Assembly (NCBI GenBank): GCA_019459085.1
Contig: JAIBEW010000023.1
Coordinates: 81,799-145,798, forward strand
Source of the DNA: Kaistella sp.
GTDB taxonomy: Bacteria > Bacteroidota > Bacteroidia > Flavobacteriales > Weeksellaceae
Direction of reading: 5' to 3'
DNA length: 64,000 nt
Made by a program: the position numbers and the translations under genes. The notes under the pieces are model-generated. The model worked only from the letters and a program-made list of their open reading frames with translations, searched no databases and was not told the DNA's origin. The number at the start of each line of letters is the position of its first letter. Position 1 is the first letter of the stretch. Of this stretch, positions 9,228 through 18,647 are shown piece after piece.

Positions 9228-11027
9228 TTGTATAAACAGCCATTACTTATTCTGTGTGTTTGTTTTATCCTGGGAATTTTTTTTCAGGAAAAATTTGTTT
9301 TGACAGAAAAACGCATCGTTTTTAGTCTGGCTTTCAATTTTCTGACGCTGTTCTTATTTTTATCCCGGAACTTTTATATACAGAAATTCAAGTTTTATCT
9401 TCTTGGATTTTTCTTCTTTTCGCTGGGAGTTTTCGCTCATTTTTTAAGAAATCAACCTGTAAAACTGCCTCAATTCAATACAAAAGAGCGCATTGTCTTT
9501 AAAATGCAGAAAAAACTGAATTCCAACGAGAAAAACCGGAGGTATGAAGTTGCGGTTTTGGACTGCAAAAGTTGCAAAGACAAAACCTTTTTTCCGTTCA
9601 ATTCGGTGCTTTCCATTCCCAAATCAGAGTTCGAACTCGACTTTCAACATTACTATAAAGCTGAAGCCTACATCAACCGCGTTCAGGCGCCACAATATGA
9701 TTTCAGTTTTAACTATCAGAAGTATCTGGCACGAAAAAGCATCCATTTCCAGACTTATCTTCCCAACTCTTATCGGGCGGCGGTAAGGAATGATCTGAGT
9801 TTTTCGGAAAAAATCCGACAGAAAAGGCTTGAAACTTTACACAAAATTGATTCCGCTAAGCTTTCGCCCAAAACGAAAGAATTTACGAAAGGAATTATTC
9901 TGGCCGACCGCACGGAAATGGATGAGCAGACGGTTCAGGATTTCAGTAAGTCCGGTCTGGTGCATATTCTGGCGATTTCCGGGTCGCATATGGCGATTAT
10001 TTTCTGGCTGATTCTCCTTCTCTTAAAGCCTGTTTTTCCTACAAAACTGCGATATTTTCAGATCATTATTGCGTTGGTTTTGATCTGGGCTTTTGCTGTT
10101 TTCATTGATTACGGAAGTTCTGTAGTGCGCTCCTGCATTATGATTTCGGTGTACTATCTCTATGTTTTGCTTCAGCGGAAACCCGATTTGCTTCACGCCA
10201 TGGCATTATCCGCTTTTATTATTTTGATTTTTGACAGCAACCAGCTTTTTGATGTCGGTTTTCAGTTGAGTTACGCTGCAGTTTTCGGGATTTTATGGCT
10301 CAATCAACCCATTTTGAAATACCTCCCCAAACCGAAAAACAATTTTCAGAATTTTCTAGTGAATGTCCCTTCAATCAGCATGGCGGCACAGATCACTACT
10401 TTTCCGCTTGTGATTTTTTATTTCCATCAGTATTCATTTATTTCCCTGCCTGCAAATCTGGTGGTGATTCCGTTTTCAGAAATCATCATCATTTTTTCTT
10501 TACTGATGACAGTTTTGCTGGCTTTTTCATTCCAGTTTTCAGGACTCAATATTATTTACGAATTTTTTGTGAGCGAACTTTTGAAGATCATTCATTTTTT
10601 CGGGAATATTGAAACTGCTTTTATTAAAAACATTCCAATGAGCCTTGCCGAAGTAGTGGTATTGTTTTTTGGCGTCTATTTTTTAAGATTTCTGATTTTG
10701 AAATTCAATGTTAAAAATTCCTTTCATTTTCTCGGACTCATCCTTCTTTATTCTATGTTGAAGACCGGCTTCGGGATATTTTATGACCGCAAAAATGAGA
10801 TTTTGACGCATGACTATTTTAAGCAGACCTTCGTTTCCGTCAAAGAAGAGAAGAAGGTGATTTTTTTGGTGAAGGAGAATGCAGACCTCCATAAAATCAC
10901 GAAATTTGTGATTGATCCTTATCTGACTTCGAGGCGGACAGATGATTGCGAAATCAAGTTTCTGCCCAAAGAAGCAGAGGCGGTCAAAATCAACGGAAAG
11001 CTATATCCATTGGAGAACAAAAAGTGA
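9228..11027 (+). CDS. ComEC/Rec2 family membrane protein
   Basis: The 599-residue protein begins at a TTG. It has N-terminal transmembrane helices, a DUF4131 region (about 30-190) and the competence domain (about 215-485) with the signature SGLVHILAISGSHMAIIFW and further helices. ComEC forms the inner-membrane channel for single-stranded DNA in natural transformation. The C-terminal metallo-beta-lactamase-like domain present in many ComEC proteins is absent; only a short soluble tail of about 90 residues follows. It lies 65 nt after lpxB, so cotranscription is possible. Confidence 0.85.
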   Translation: MYKQPLLILCVCFILGIFFQEKFVLTEKRIVFSLAFNFLTLFLFLSRNFYIQKFKFYLLGFFFFSLGVFAHFLRNQPVKLPQFNTKERIVFKMQKKLNSNEKNRRYEVAVLDCKSCKDKTFFPFNSVLSIPKSEFELDFQHYYKAEAYINRVQAPQYDFSFNYQKYLARKSIHFQTYLPNSYRAAVRNDLSFSEKIRQKRLETLHKIDSAKLSPKTKEFTKGIILADRTEMDEQTVQDFSKSGLVHILAISGSHMAIIFWLILLLLKPVFPTKLRYFQIIIALVLIWAFAVFIDYGSSVVRSCIMISVYYLYVLLQRKPDLLHAMALSAFIILIFDSNQLFDVGFQLSYAAVFGILWLNQPILKYLPKPKNNFQNFLVNVPSISMAAQITTFPLVIFYFHQYSFISLPANLVVIPFSEIIIIFSLLMTVLLAFSFQFSGLNIIYEFFVSELLKIIHFFGNIETAFIKNIPMSLAEVVVLFFGVYFLRFLILKFNVKNSFHFLGLILLYSMLKTGFGIFYDRKNEILTHDYFKQTFVSVKEEKKVIFLVKENADLHKITKFVIDPYLTSRRTDDCEIKFLPKEAEAVKINGKLYPLENKK

Positions 11028-11124
11028 CTTCACACTGCGGATTCAGCCTTTTTATTCTTATTTAGAAATATTACAAACTATAAATTTCTGATTTTTCTCA
11101 CCTTCTTTTACCTTAACAATTTTT

Positions 11125-11132
11125 TAACTTTG
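11125..11132 (+). promoter_or_regulatory. -7 promoter box of sdhCAB
   Basis: TAACTTTG fits the Bacteroidota -7 consensus TAnnTTTG and lies 26 nt before the sdhC ATG. No clear TTG -33 element is seen at the right distance. Confidence 0.55.
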
Positions 11133-11158
11133 TGAAAATTTCAATTTAAACAATAATT

Positions 11159-11821
11159 ATGGCGGGATTAACGAATTCTACTATCGGTAGAAAGTATGCA
11201 ATGGCATTGTCTGCAATGTTTTTGCTCATTTTCCTAATCATGCACCTTTCTGTCAACCTTATTTCCGTTTTCAGTCCGGGCGCTTTTAATACAGCTTCAG
11301 ATTTTATGGGCTACAATCCATTAATACAGTTTCTGATGCAGCCGGTTCTCGGATTTGCAGTGATTTTTCACTTTGTTATGGGATTCGTTCTGGAAATCAA
11401 AAACCGAAGTGCAAGACCTGTAAGGTATGCAGTGAATCACGGTTCTGCCAATTCAACCTGGATGTCCCGAAATATGATTATTTCAGGTCTAGTGGTACTG
11501 GCATTTTTAGGGCTTCACATGTACGATTTCTGGTGGCATGAGATCAGTTTTAAATATGTAAACGGAAATACACCGGATGCTGAACGATTCTGGCCGGAAC
11601 TTCACGCGAAATTTGCAGATCCGTTGAGGGTTCTGTTTTATGTAGTGGCTTTTATTCTTTTGGGGCTTCACTTGGCGCACGGCTTCCAGTCTTCATTTCA
11701 ATCGGTGGGTGCAAGACATCCAAAATATACTCCTGTCATCAAGGCGTTGGGAACGTGGTATTCGATCCTGATTCCGGCAGGATTCATCATCATTGCAGTT
11801 TATCACTATTTAACTCAGTAA
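11159..11821 (+). CDS. sdhC: succinate dehydrogenase cytochrome b subunit
   Basis: This is the membrane anchor of complex II, Bacteroidota/B. subtilis b558 type with two hemes. The 220 residues have five transmembrane helices and histidines in or next to them (for example LIMHLSVNL, VIFHFVMGF, LGLHLAHGFQ). The start MAGLTNSTIGRKYAMALSAMFL is typical. It is the first gene of sdhCAB, followed by an unusually AT-rich 99-nt gap before sdhA. Confidence 0.93.
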   Translation: MAGLTNSTIGRKYAMALSAMFLLIFLIMHLSVNLISVFSPGAFNTASDFMGYNPLIQFLMQPVLGFAVIFHFVMGFVLEIKNRSARPVRYAVNHGSANSTWMSRNMIISGLVVLAFLGLHMYDFWWHEISFKYVNGNTPDAERFWPELHAKFADPLRVLFYVVAFILLGLHLAHGFQSSFQSVGARHPKYTPVIKALGTWYSILIPAGFIIIAVYHYLTQ

Positions 11822-11833
11822 ATTTTAAGTTTT

Positions 11834-11912
11834 TTATTAAAATTTAAAATCCAGAAGTATTCACGAACTCAGATGGAAATTTCCCTATCGTGGATTTATT
11901 AAAATTTAAAAT
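11834..11912. repeat. 17-bp direct repeat in the sdhC-sdhA spacer
   Basis: TTATTAAAATTTAAAAT occurs at 11834-11850 and again at 11896-11912, immediately before sdhA. The two copies bracket a 45-nt segment. Confidence 0.75.
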
Positions 11913-11920
11913 TTCTAAAA

Positions 11921-13933
11921 ATGAGCAAATTAGATTCTAAAATTCCAACCGGCCCTTTAGCCGACAAATGGAAAAACCATAAAGACCACATGAACCTTGT
12001 TGCACCAAACAACAGGGATAAAATCGACGTTATCGTCGTTGGAACCGGATTGGCAGGAGGTTCTGCAGCAGCAACTTTAGCAGAACAGGGATATAATGTA
12101 AAGGCTTTCTGTTACCAGGATTCACCAAGAAGAGCGCACTCTATTGCAGCTCAGGGAGGTATCAACGCCGCAAAAAATTATCAGGGAGACGGGGATTCAA
12201 CATACCGTTTGTTTTACGACACCATAAAAGGCGGGGATTACCGCGCGCGGGAAGCGAATGTTTACCGTCTTGCAGAAGTTTCTGCAAATATTATTGACCA
12301 GTGCGTTGCCCAGGGCGTTCCTTTCGGAAGAGAATACGGCGGTCAGCTCGACAACCGTTCATTCGGTGGCGTTCAGGTGAAAAGAACTTTCTACGCGAAA
12401 GGCCAGACCGGACAACAACTGTTATTGGGTGCTTATTCTGCAATGAGCCGTCAAATCGGTAAAGGAAGAATTAAAATGTACAACCGTCACGAAATGCTTG
12501 ATTTAGTAATCGTCGACGGAAAAGCGAGAGGGATTATCGCAAGAAATCTTGTGACCGGCGAAATCGAAAGACATTCTGCACACGCAGTGGTAATTGCTTC
12601 CGGAGGTTACGGGAACGTATATTTTCTTTCAACAAATGCGATGGGATCCAATGTTTCCGCCGCCTGGAAAATCCATAAAAAAGGAGCGTATTTCGCAAAT
12701 CCTTGTTATGTGCAGATCCACCCGACGTGTATTCCGGTTCACGGAACGCAGCAGTCTAAACTGACGTTAATGTCAGAATCTTTAAGAAACTCAGGAAGAA
12801 TCTGGGTGCCTAAAAACATTGATGACGCAGTCGCCATCCGCGAAGGAAATTTAAGGGCAGAAAGTATTCCGGAAGAAAACCGCGATTATTATCTGGAAAG
12901 AAGATATCCGGCATTTGGAAATCTGGTTCCGCGCGATGTGGCTTCCAGAGCAGCAAAAGAAAGATGTGATGCCGGTTTCGGTATCGAAAATAATGATACA
13001 AAAGAAGGCGTTTACCTTGATTTCTCAACCGAAATCATTAAAAAAGGGAAAGAAGCGGCCGTGGAAAAAAACATCCACAATCCGACTCCTCAGCAGATTT
13101 ACGATTTAGGAAAAGCCTGGATCGAGGAGAAATACGGAAACCTGTTTGTGATGTATGAAAAAATTACCGCCGACAATCCATATGTGACTCCAATGAAGAT
13201 TTATCCTGCGGTTCATTATACCATGGGCGGCGTTTGGGTTGATTATAATTTACAGTCTACAATTCCCGGTTGTTTTGTGATTGGTGAAGCAAATTTCTCT
13301 GACCATGGCGCAAACAGACTTGGTGCTTCTGCACTGATGCAGGGATTGGCGGACGGATATTTCGTACTTCCTTATACCATTGCCGATTACCTTTCTTCCG
13401 ATATCAGAACCGGTGCAATTCCAACAGATTCTCCTGATTTTGCAACTGCCGAGAAAGAAATTAAAGACAAGATCAATTTCTTCATCAATAATAACGGTAC
13501 GCACACTGTAGACCATTTCCATAAAAAATTAGGACACATCATGTGGAATAAAGTGGGGATGGGAAGAACGCCGGAAGGCCTGCAGGAAGCGATTAAAGAA
13601 ATTGAAGAAGTAAGAGCGGAATTCTGGAGAGATGTAAAAGTTCCGGGCACGAACGAGGAAATGAATCCTGAACTGGAAAAAGCCTTCAGAGTGGCAGATT
13701 TCCTTGAACTGGGACATTTAATGGCGATTGATGCGCTGAAAAGAGAAGAATCATGCGGTGGACATTTCCGTTGGGATCATGCAACGCCGGAAGGTGAGGC
13801 AGAACGCGATGATGAAAACTTTAAATATGTTGCAGCATGGGAGTATCAGGGAATTGATATCAATCAGGAGGTCATGCACAAAGAAGATCTGATTTACGAA
13901 AATATCGAAGTAAAAACCAGAAGTTACAAATAA
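11921..13933 (+). CDS. sdhA: succinate dehydrogenase/fumarate reductase flavoprotein subunit
   Basis: SdhA carries covalent FAD and oxidises succinate to fumarate. The 670 residues show the N-terminal dinucleotide-binding motif [20 protein letters not shown], the FAD-attachment region [18 protein letters not shown] (His after Ala) and the active-site segment HPTCIPVHG. Also present are the conserved [11 protein letters not shown] and [18 protein letters not shown]. The length is that of the Bacteroidota/epsilon type. It sits between sdhC and sdhB. Confidence 0.97.
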   Translation: MSKLDSKIPTGPLADKWKNHKDHMNLVAPNNRDKIDVIVVGTGLAGGSAAATLAEQGYNVKAFCYQDSPRRAHSIAAQGGINAAKNYQGDGDSTYRLFYDTIKGGDYRAREANVYRLAEVSANIIDQCVAQGVPFGREYGGQLDNRSFGGVQVKRTFYAKGQTGQQLLLGAYSAMSRQIGKGRIKMYNRHEMLDLVIVDGKARGIIARNLVTGEIERHSAHAVVIASGGYGNVYFLSTNAMGSNVSAAWKIHKKGAYFANPCYVQIHPTCIPVHGTQQSKLTLMSESLRNSGRIWVPKNIDDAVAIREGNLRAESIPEENRDYYLERRYPAFGNLVPRDVASRAAKERCDAGFGIENNDTKEGVYLDFSTEIIKKGKEAAVEKNIHNPTPQQIYDLGKAWIEEKYGNLFVMYEKITADNPYVTPMKIYPAVHYTMGGVWVDYNLQSTIPGCFVIGEANFSDHGANRLGASALMQGLADGYFVLPYTIADYLSSDIRTGAIPTDSPDFATAEKEIKDKINFFINNNGTHTVDHFHKKLGHIMWNKVGMGRTPEGLQEAIKEIEEVRAEFWRDVKVPGTNEEMNPELEKAFRVADFLELGHLMAIDALKREESCGGHFRWDHATPEGEAERDDENFKYVAAWEYQGIDINQEVMHKEDLIYENIEVKTRSYK

Positions 13934-13954
13934 CCTCCAATAAAACAGAATACA

Positions 13955-14722
13955 ATGAGTGCAAAAAAAGGACTTAATCTGACTCTGAAAATTTGGAGAC
14001 AGAAAAACAATAAATCAAAAGGGCAGTTCGAGACTTATAAAATCTCCGACGTTCCTACCGCTTCATCTTTCCTGGAAATGTTGGACATGCTCAATGAGAA
14101 TTTGATCAACGAAGGAAAAGAACCGATTGCTTTCGACCACGACTGCCGCGAAGGAATCTGCGGAATGTGTTCGCTTTATATCAACGGCAGAGCGCACGGT
14201 CCCGACACCGGAATCACGACTTGCCAGCTGCACATGAGAATGTTCAAAGACGGTGAAACAATTCATATTGAACCTTGGAGAAGCGTTGCTTTTCCGGTGA
14301 TCAAGGATTTGGTGGTAGACAGAAGCTCTTTCGACAGGGTGATGGCTGCAGGTGGATTTATTTCCGTGAATACTTCCGGGAATACACTGGACGCCAACGC
14401 CATTCCGGTTCCGAAAGAAGATGCCGACAAAGCCATGGATGCAGCAGCCTGTATCGCATGTGGTGCTTGTGTGGCAAGCTGTAAAAACGGTTCAGCAATG
14501 CTTTTTGTGGGAGCTAAAGTTTCCCAGTTCGCATTGCTTCCGCAAGGACGTGTTGAAGCGACGCGAAGAGTTTTAAACATGGTGAAGGCCATGGATGAAG
14601 AAGGTTTCGGAAACTGTTCAAACACCGGCGCGTGTGAAGTGGAATGTCCGAAAGGAATTTCCCTCGAAAACATCGCCAGAATGAACAGAGAATACATGTC
14701 AGCACATCTGGACAGAGGTTAG
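13955..14722 (+). CDS. sdhB: succinate dehydrogenase iron-sulfur subunit
   Basis: The 255-residue protein has an N-terminal plant-type ferredoxin domain with the 2Fe-2S ligands in [16 protein letters not shown] and the downstream TTCQLHM. The C-terminal domain has [14 protein letters not shown] and [14 protein letters not shown] for the 4Fe-4S and 3Fe-4S clusters. It passes electrons from SdhA to the quinone site at SdhC. It is the last gene of sdhCAB; a terminator follows. Confidence 0.97.
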   Translation: MSAKKGLNLTLKIWRQKNNKSKGQFETYKISDVPTASSFLEMLDMLNENLINEGKEPIAFDHDCREGICGMCSLYINGRAHGPDTGITTCQLHMRMFKDGETIHIEPWRSVAFPVIKDLVVDRSSFDRVMAAGGFISVNTSGNTLDANAIPVPKEDADKAMDAAACIACGACVASCKNGSAMLFVGAKVSQFALLPQGRVEATRRVLNMVKAMDEEGFGNCSNTGACEVECPKGISLENIARMNREYMSAHLDRG

Positions 14723-14743
14723 TCTTTATTAAATATCAGTTGA

Positions 14744-14774
14744 AAAACCGTTTTCTGAATGAAAGCGGTTTTTT
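14744..14774 (+). terminator. intrinsic terminator of sdhCAB
   Basis: A 12-bp stem AAAACCGTTTTC / GAAAGCGGTTTT (one G-U pair) has a TGAAT loop and runs into T residues. The A-rich left flank would also allow termination in the other direction. Confidence 0.85.
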
Positions 14775-14900
14775 GCTGTTAAAACTTTCACAAAAAATTA
14801 AATAATATTTCAAATAACACTGGGAATACCTTATTTTTGTGAAAATTTACTCATCATGACCTTTGTTACCGAAAAATTTAAAATAAAAAAAATACAACTA

Positions 14901-16424
14901 ATGACTAAAACGTATCTGTTATTGTTCTTCATTGCGCTATTTACCGTTTCATGTTCCAAAAAAGTGGAAATCAACGGAAAGATCAATGGTACCGCTTCTC
15001 CTTTGGAAAGAGTGGAATTTATTGAAGCTTCCGGAGTAGCGACCTTGCCTCTGACGAATATTGGGGTAGATCCGAACGGAAACTTCAAAGGAGATTTCGA
15101 AGCCCCTAAAGACGGAATGTACGTGATTTCCTACGCAGGGAAACAGAACCTGATCTACCTGAAAGGCGGACAAACCGTGAACATTTCCGGAAATGCAGCT
15201 ACCTTCCCGACGGAATATGTGATTAACGGCGATGCGAAAGCCAATAACGATTTCCTTCAGAACTCCCAGAAATTCCTGGCCAGCTATGCAGGCAAAGTAA
15301 ACATGCAGGAAATGATGCAGCGCGACGAAGCTTCTTTTCTGAAAGGGATTCAGAAAATTCATGATGATCTCGTGAAAAATATTGATGAAAATGCCAAGAA
15401 AACCAAAGCTGACAATTCTGTTGTTGAGTGGAAGAAACATGATCTTGCAAGTACTGTACTTTCCATTATGGCTCAGTATGAAGGTGCGAAAGCCATGACT
15501 TCCGGTAATCCTGCATATAAATCTTCGAAAAACTTCGTTGATTTCGAGAATAAACTTCAGCCAGATAAAGATAAAATGGTAAAGGAAATTCCATCTTACC
15601 GGAACTATCTGTTAAGCAAAATGACGGCAGACTTCCAGAAATATGGAGAAGCCAACAATAAAGACAATAAACTTTCGATGTCTGAGCTGTTCAACAATTA
15701 CCTGAAAGCTCAGAAAGATGTTTCTCAGGTGACCAAAGATTATCTTTTGGCTTATGTAATGGCTCAGTCCGACATACAGCCGGCAACACCGAAAGAAACT
15801 CAGGAGAAAATAGCGAAGATCATTGAAAACGACATCAAAGATGCTGACGTGAAAAAAGATCTGAAAAAAATCCAGTTTGTGGTTTCAGGTCTTAAAGTAG
15901 GCGAAACAGCTCCTGAAGCTGCCCTCATCAAGCAGGACGGTAAAGCTTTCAAGATTTCTGATAACGACGGAAAAGCTACGATGGTAGTGTTTTATGCTTC
16001 ATGGAATCCGTACATTTCAGAAAGTGTAATTCCTGTGCTTACTGAAGTAACGAACTTCTATAAATCAAAAATGAACTTTGTATATGTAAACCTCGACGAT
16101 ACAAAAGAGCAGTTCATTAAAACAAGCAATGCACTGATGAAAGGACTTCCAGGCACCAATGTGTATGCAGAAGGCGGACTGAACTCTGATCTTGCAAAAA
16201 AATACGGGATCTACGGCTTCAAATTGCCAAGCTTCCTGATTCTGGATAAGAGTGGAAAAGTAACCAGCAGAACCTTCTTTAACCTAGGAGATCCTGAAAT
16301 GGTAACTGTTCTGGACCGTGTAACAGGTCTTAAAGCACCATCGGTGCAGCCGGAAGTTCAGCTTCAGAACGAACTGATTCCGCAACCGGCTCCTGAAACA
16401 CAGCCGGCTCCTGCCACCAAATAA
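14901..16424 (+). CDS. thioredoxin-fold (TlpA-like) lipoprotein with DUF4369-like N-terminus, lacking CXXC
   Basis: The ATG at 14901 gives a lipoprotein signal peptide MTKTYLLLFFIALFTVSCSKK with lipobox ending at Cys18; the upstream in-frame ATG at 14856 would push the signal peptide inward. Residues about 22-120 look like a DUF4369 beta domain, a helical middle follows, and about 340-480 form a thioredoxin/AhpC-TSA fold (GETAPEAALIKQDGKAFKIS, TMVVFYASWNPYISESVIP). Where TlpA proteins have WCGPC, this one has WNPYI, so it cannot act as a thiol-disulfide oxidoreductase. A Pro/Ala/Gln-rich tail ends the 507-residue protein. A TATTTTTG box lies at 14832-14839. Confidence 0.82.
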   Translation: MTKTYLLLFFIALFTVSCSKKVEINGKINGTASPLERVEFIEASGVATLPLTNIGVDPNGNFKGDFEAPKDGMYVISYAGKQNLIYLKGGQTVNISGNAATFPTEYVINGDAKANNDFLQNSQKFLASYAGKVNMQEMMQRDEASFLKGIQKIHDDLVKNIDENAKKTKADNSVVEWKKHDLASTVLSIMAQYEGAKAMTSGNPAYKSSKNFVDFENKLQPDKDKMVKEIPSYRNYLLSKMTADFQKYGEANNKDNKLSMSELFNNYLKAQKDVSQVTKDYLLAYVMAQSDIQPATPKETQEKIAKIIENDIKDADVKKDLKKIQFVVSGLKVGETAPEAALIKQDGKAFKISDNDGKATMVVFYASWNPYISESVIPVLTEVTNFYKSKMNFVYVNLDDTKEQFIKTSNALMKGLPGTNVYAEGGLNSDLAKKYGIYGFKLPSFLILDKSGKVTSRTFFNLGDPEMVTVLDRVTGLKAPSVQPEVQLQNELIPQPAPETQPAPATK

Positions 16425-16446
16425 GCCGTAAAAAATATTTCATACA

Positions 16447-16474
16447 AAACCTTGTCATTCGGCAGGGTTTTTTT
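16447..16474 (+). terminator. intrinsic terminator after the TlpA-like gene
   Basis: Stem AAACCTTG/CAGGGTTT (one G-U pair), 8-nt loop, then a run of T residues. Confidence 0.8.
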
Positions 16475-16495
16475 AATTTTAGTGAAAATTGCCCC

Positions 16496-16792
16496 ATGAA
16501 AGAACAGAAACTCCTCATCTCCGAATCGCTGCTCTATTCCGTTGCGCTTATCGGCGCGGTGTTTACCATCATTACAGTAACATTGGATGCTGCGGTGTTG
16601 GGTTGGAATATCCCCCAAAACCTTTTTCTTTTTGTAGGATCATTCTGCACGCTCATGTCCATTCTTGTGGCCGCCGCCGATGTTTTCCGAAATCAGATAA
16701 AGAATAAAGTGCTGTGGATGGTCACGTTTGTTATTTTTGGCGGCATCGGAGTGTTGTATTATCTCTATAACCGGAAAAGATTTCTCGCATAA
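16496..16792 (+). CDS. small membrane protein, three predicted helices
   Basis: The 98-residue protein starts MKEQKLLISESLLYSVALIG and has three hydrophobic segments (about 12-35, 42-62 and 72-92). The last ends in a GVLYYLYNRKRF basic tail like that seen in PLDc_N-type small membrane proteins. I do not recognise a specific family. It stands alone between two terminator/repeat regions. Confidence 0.65.
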   Translation: MKEQKLLISESLLYSVALIGAVFTIITVTLDAAVLGWNIPQNLFLFVGSFCTLMSILVAAADVFRNQIKNKVLWMVTFVIFGGIGVLYYLYNRKRFLA

Positions 16793-16916
16793 AAGCAATA
16801 ACCATTTCCATCAGTTCCCATGAATGCTTCTTCCATGATCATTGGCCGTCCCACCCTTTCGGGGCTTGCTTTTCTGAGTGTAGTCCCCCTGCAGCCCAAT
16901 ATCGATGCAGTCTCCA

Positions 16917-17004
16917 AAAACACTTCGGTGAATTGGTGAAAACACTTCGGTGAATTGATGAAAACACTTCGGTGATTTAGTGAAAACACTTCGGTCTTTT
17001 CACA
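16917..17004. repeat. tandem repeat, four copies of a 22-bp unit
   Basis: The unit is AAAACACTTCGGTGAATTGG plus TG (copies at 16917, 16939, 16961 and 16983). The AAAACACTTCGGT core is identical in all four copies and the last 9 nt drift, especially in copy 4. A weakly related stretch (AAAGCATACGGATG) follows. Confidence 0.9.
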
Positions 17005-17202
17005 AAAGCATACGGATGTTTTTTAAAGAGATCCCGGGCAAATTCAAAATCCTTCGGCAAAATCTTTAAAAATCATTAAAAGGAAAGGGTTGCACTCCTT
17101 GTTTTTTTGAATTTTTCTTCCTCTTTTTTTCTTGATGATCATGCGTGTTCGGGTAATTGTAAACTCAGTGCCTGATCTTTACCGATATTATTTTCAAAAC
17201 CT

Positions 17203-17210
17203 TACTTTTG
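17203..17210 (+). promoter_or_regulatory. -7 promoter box of rlmD, almost touching the start codon
   Basis: TACTTTTG matches TAnnTTTG and ends 4 nt before the ATG at 17215. A transcript from it would have essentially no 5' leader. Confidence 0.55.
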
Positions 17211-17214
17211 CAGC

Positions 17215-18627
17215 ATGGCAAAACACAAAAAGAAAAATCTTGTTCTCGAGAATATCAAACTCACCTCTGCCGGTTCCAAAGGCGTAGCAGTAGGCCGGAC
17301 CGAAGAAGGCAAAACCGTGCTGGTCTCCGGAGCAGTTCCGGGAGATACCGTGAATGTGCGGGTGAAAAAAGCAAAATCGAATTACTTTGAAGGCGAAGCG
17401 ATCGACATTATCGTGCGTTCGCCCTTCCGTGTTGAGCCAAAATGCATCCATTTCGGCGTGTGCGGCGGCTGTAAATGGCAGAATCTGTCTTATGAAAAGC
17501 AGCTCGACATCAAGCAGGATGAGGTGTACAACCATATTAAAAGAATCGGCGGTTTCGAGGATTTTGAAACCATGACCATCCTCGGCAGCGAAGAGCAGTA
17601 TTTCTACCGCAATAAAATGGAGTTCTCTTTTTCCAACTCGCGTTGGCTAACCCATTATGAAATCAGTTCCGAAGAGAATTTCGGCAACCGCGATGCCCTC
17701 GGTTTCCATATTCCGGGTCAGTGGAGCAAGATCCTGGATCTGAAGGAATGCTGGCTTCAGGAAGATCCTTCGAACGCCATAAGACTTGCAGTGAAGAATT
17801 ACGCCGTTGAGCACGGACTCGAGTTTTTCGATGTAAAGGGTCAGCAGGGTTTCCTCAGAACCCTAATGCTGCGCCAGACTTCGAAAGGGGAATGGATGGT
17901 ACTCTTCCAGCTCTTCCGTGAAGAGAAAGAGAACCGCGAGCAGCTTTTTGAATATCTTCTGAAAGAATTTCCTCAGATCAAGACCCTCGTTTATACCATC
18001 AATGCCAAACAGAACGACTCGATTTATGACCAGGATATAGTGACCTATTTCGGAGACGGCTATCTGATGGAAGAAATGGACGGCCTGTTTTTCAAGATCG
18101 GACCCAAATCTTTTTTCCAGACTAATTACCGTCAGGCATTACAACTTTACCGAAAAACCTTAGAGTTTGCAGATTTGAAAGGGCACGAGGTCGTGTATGA
18201 TTTATATACCGGTACCGGAACCATCGCCCAATATGTTGCCCGAAACGCGAAACAGGTGATCGGCATCGAGTCGGTTCAGGAAGCCATCAATGCGGCAGAG
18301 GAGCATGCTAAGATCAACGGACTGGATAACTGTACCTTTTACTGCGGCGATATGAAAGACATTTTCAACGATGGTTTTCTGGCCAGTCACCCGAAAGCGG
18401 ATGTTCTGATTACCGATCCGCCACGAGACGGAATGCACCAGAAAGTGGTGGAGCAGATCCTGAAACTCGCTCCCCAAAAGATTGTTTATGTAAGCTGCAA
18501 CTCGGCTACTCAGGCCAGAGATATCGCTTTGATGAAGGATGCTTACCGTCTCGTAAAAATCTTACCGGTGGATATGTTCCCGCAGACGCATCATGTGGAG
18601 AATATTGCCCTTTTAGTTAAATTATAA
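17215..18627 (+). CDS. rlmD: 23S rRNA (uracil(1939)-C(5))-methyltransferase
   Basis: This RumA/TrmA-family enzyme uses SAM to make m5U in 23S rRNA. In order, the 470 residues show a TRAM domain (about 5-65), 4Fe-4S cluster cysteines (CIHFGVCGGCKWQ plus a preceding Cys), the SAM-binding core YDLYTGTGTIAQYVA, the motif ITDPPRDG and the catalytic-Cys motif VYVSCNSATQARDI. The exact target uridine is inferred from the family; related paralogues modify other sites. It is followed after 20 nt by the DUF6452-DUF6048 pair, as in many flavobacteria. Confidence 0.88.
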   Translation: MAKHKKKNLVLENIKLTSAGSKGVAVGRTEEGKTVLVSGAVPGDTVNVRVKKAKSNYFEGEAIDIIVRSPFRVEPKCIHFGVCGGCKWQNLSYEKQLDIKQDEVYNHIKRIGGFEDFETMTILGSEEQYFYRNKMEFSFSNSRWLTHYEISSEENFGNRDALGFHIPGQWSKILDLKECWLQEDPSNAIRLAVKNYAVEHGLEFFDVKGQQGFLRTLMLRQTSKGEWMVLFQLFREEKENREQLFEYLLKEFPQIKTLVYTINAKQNDSIYDQDIVTYFGDGYLMEEMDGLFFKIGPKSFFQTNYRQALQLYRKTLEFADLKGHEVVYDLYTGTGTIAQYVARNAKQVIGIESVQEAINAAEEHAKINGLDNCTFYCGDMKDIFNDGFLASHPKADVLITDPPRDGMHQKVVEQILKLAPQKIVYVSCNSATQARDIALMKDAYRLVKILPVDMFPQTHHVENIALLVKL

Positions 18628-18647
18628 TAGACTAATTTTATTGTCAA

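Larger units (their letters stand above)
16793..17214. other. intergenic region with tandem repeat and rlmD promoter
   Basis: This 422-bp gap holds a short GC-richer segment (16845-16905), four tandem 22-bp repeats (16917-17004) and an AT-rich stretch with poly-T runs. The TACTTTTG promoter box of rlmD lies at its right end. A 74-codon minus-strand frame across the repeats looks like chance. Confidence 0.6.

Noticed and set aside
16765..16989. 74-codon minus-strand open frame over the 22-bp repeats
   Set aside because: The repeat period is not a multiple of three, the protein is not protein-like, and the frame overlaps the end of the small membrane-protein gene.
16917..17004. Possible CRISPR array
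   Set aside because: The units are directly adjacent with no unique spacers, and no cas genes are nearby.
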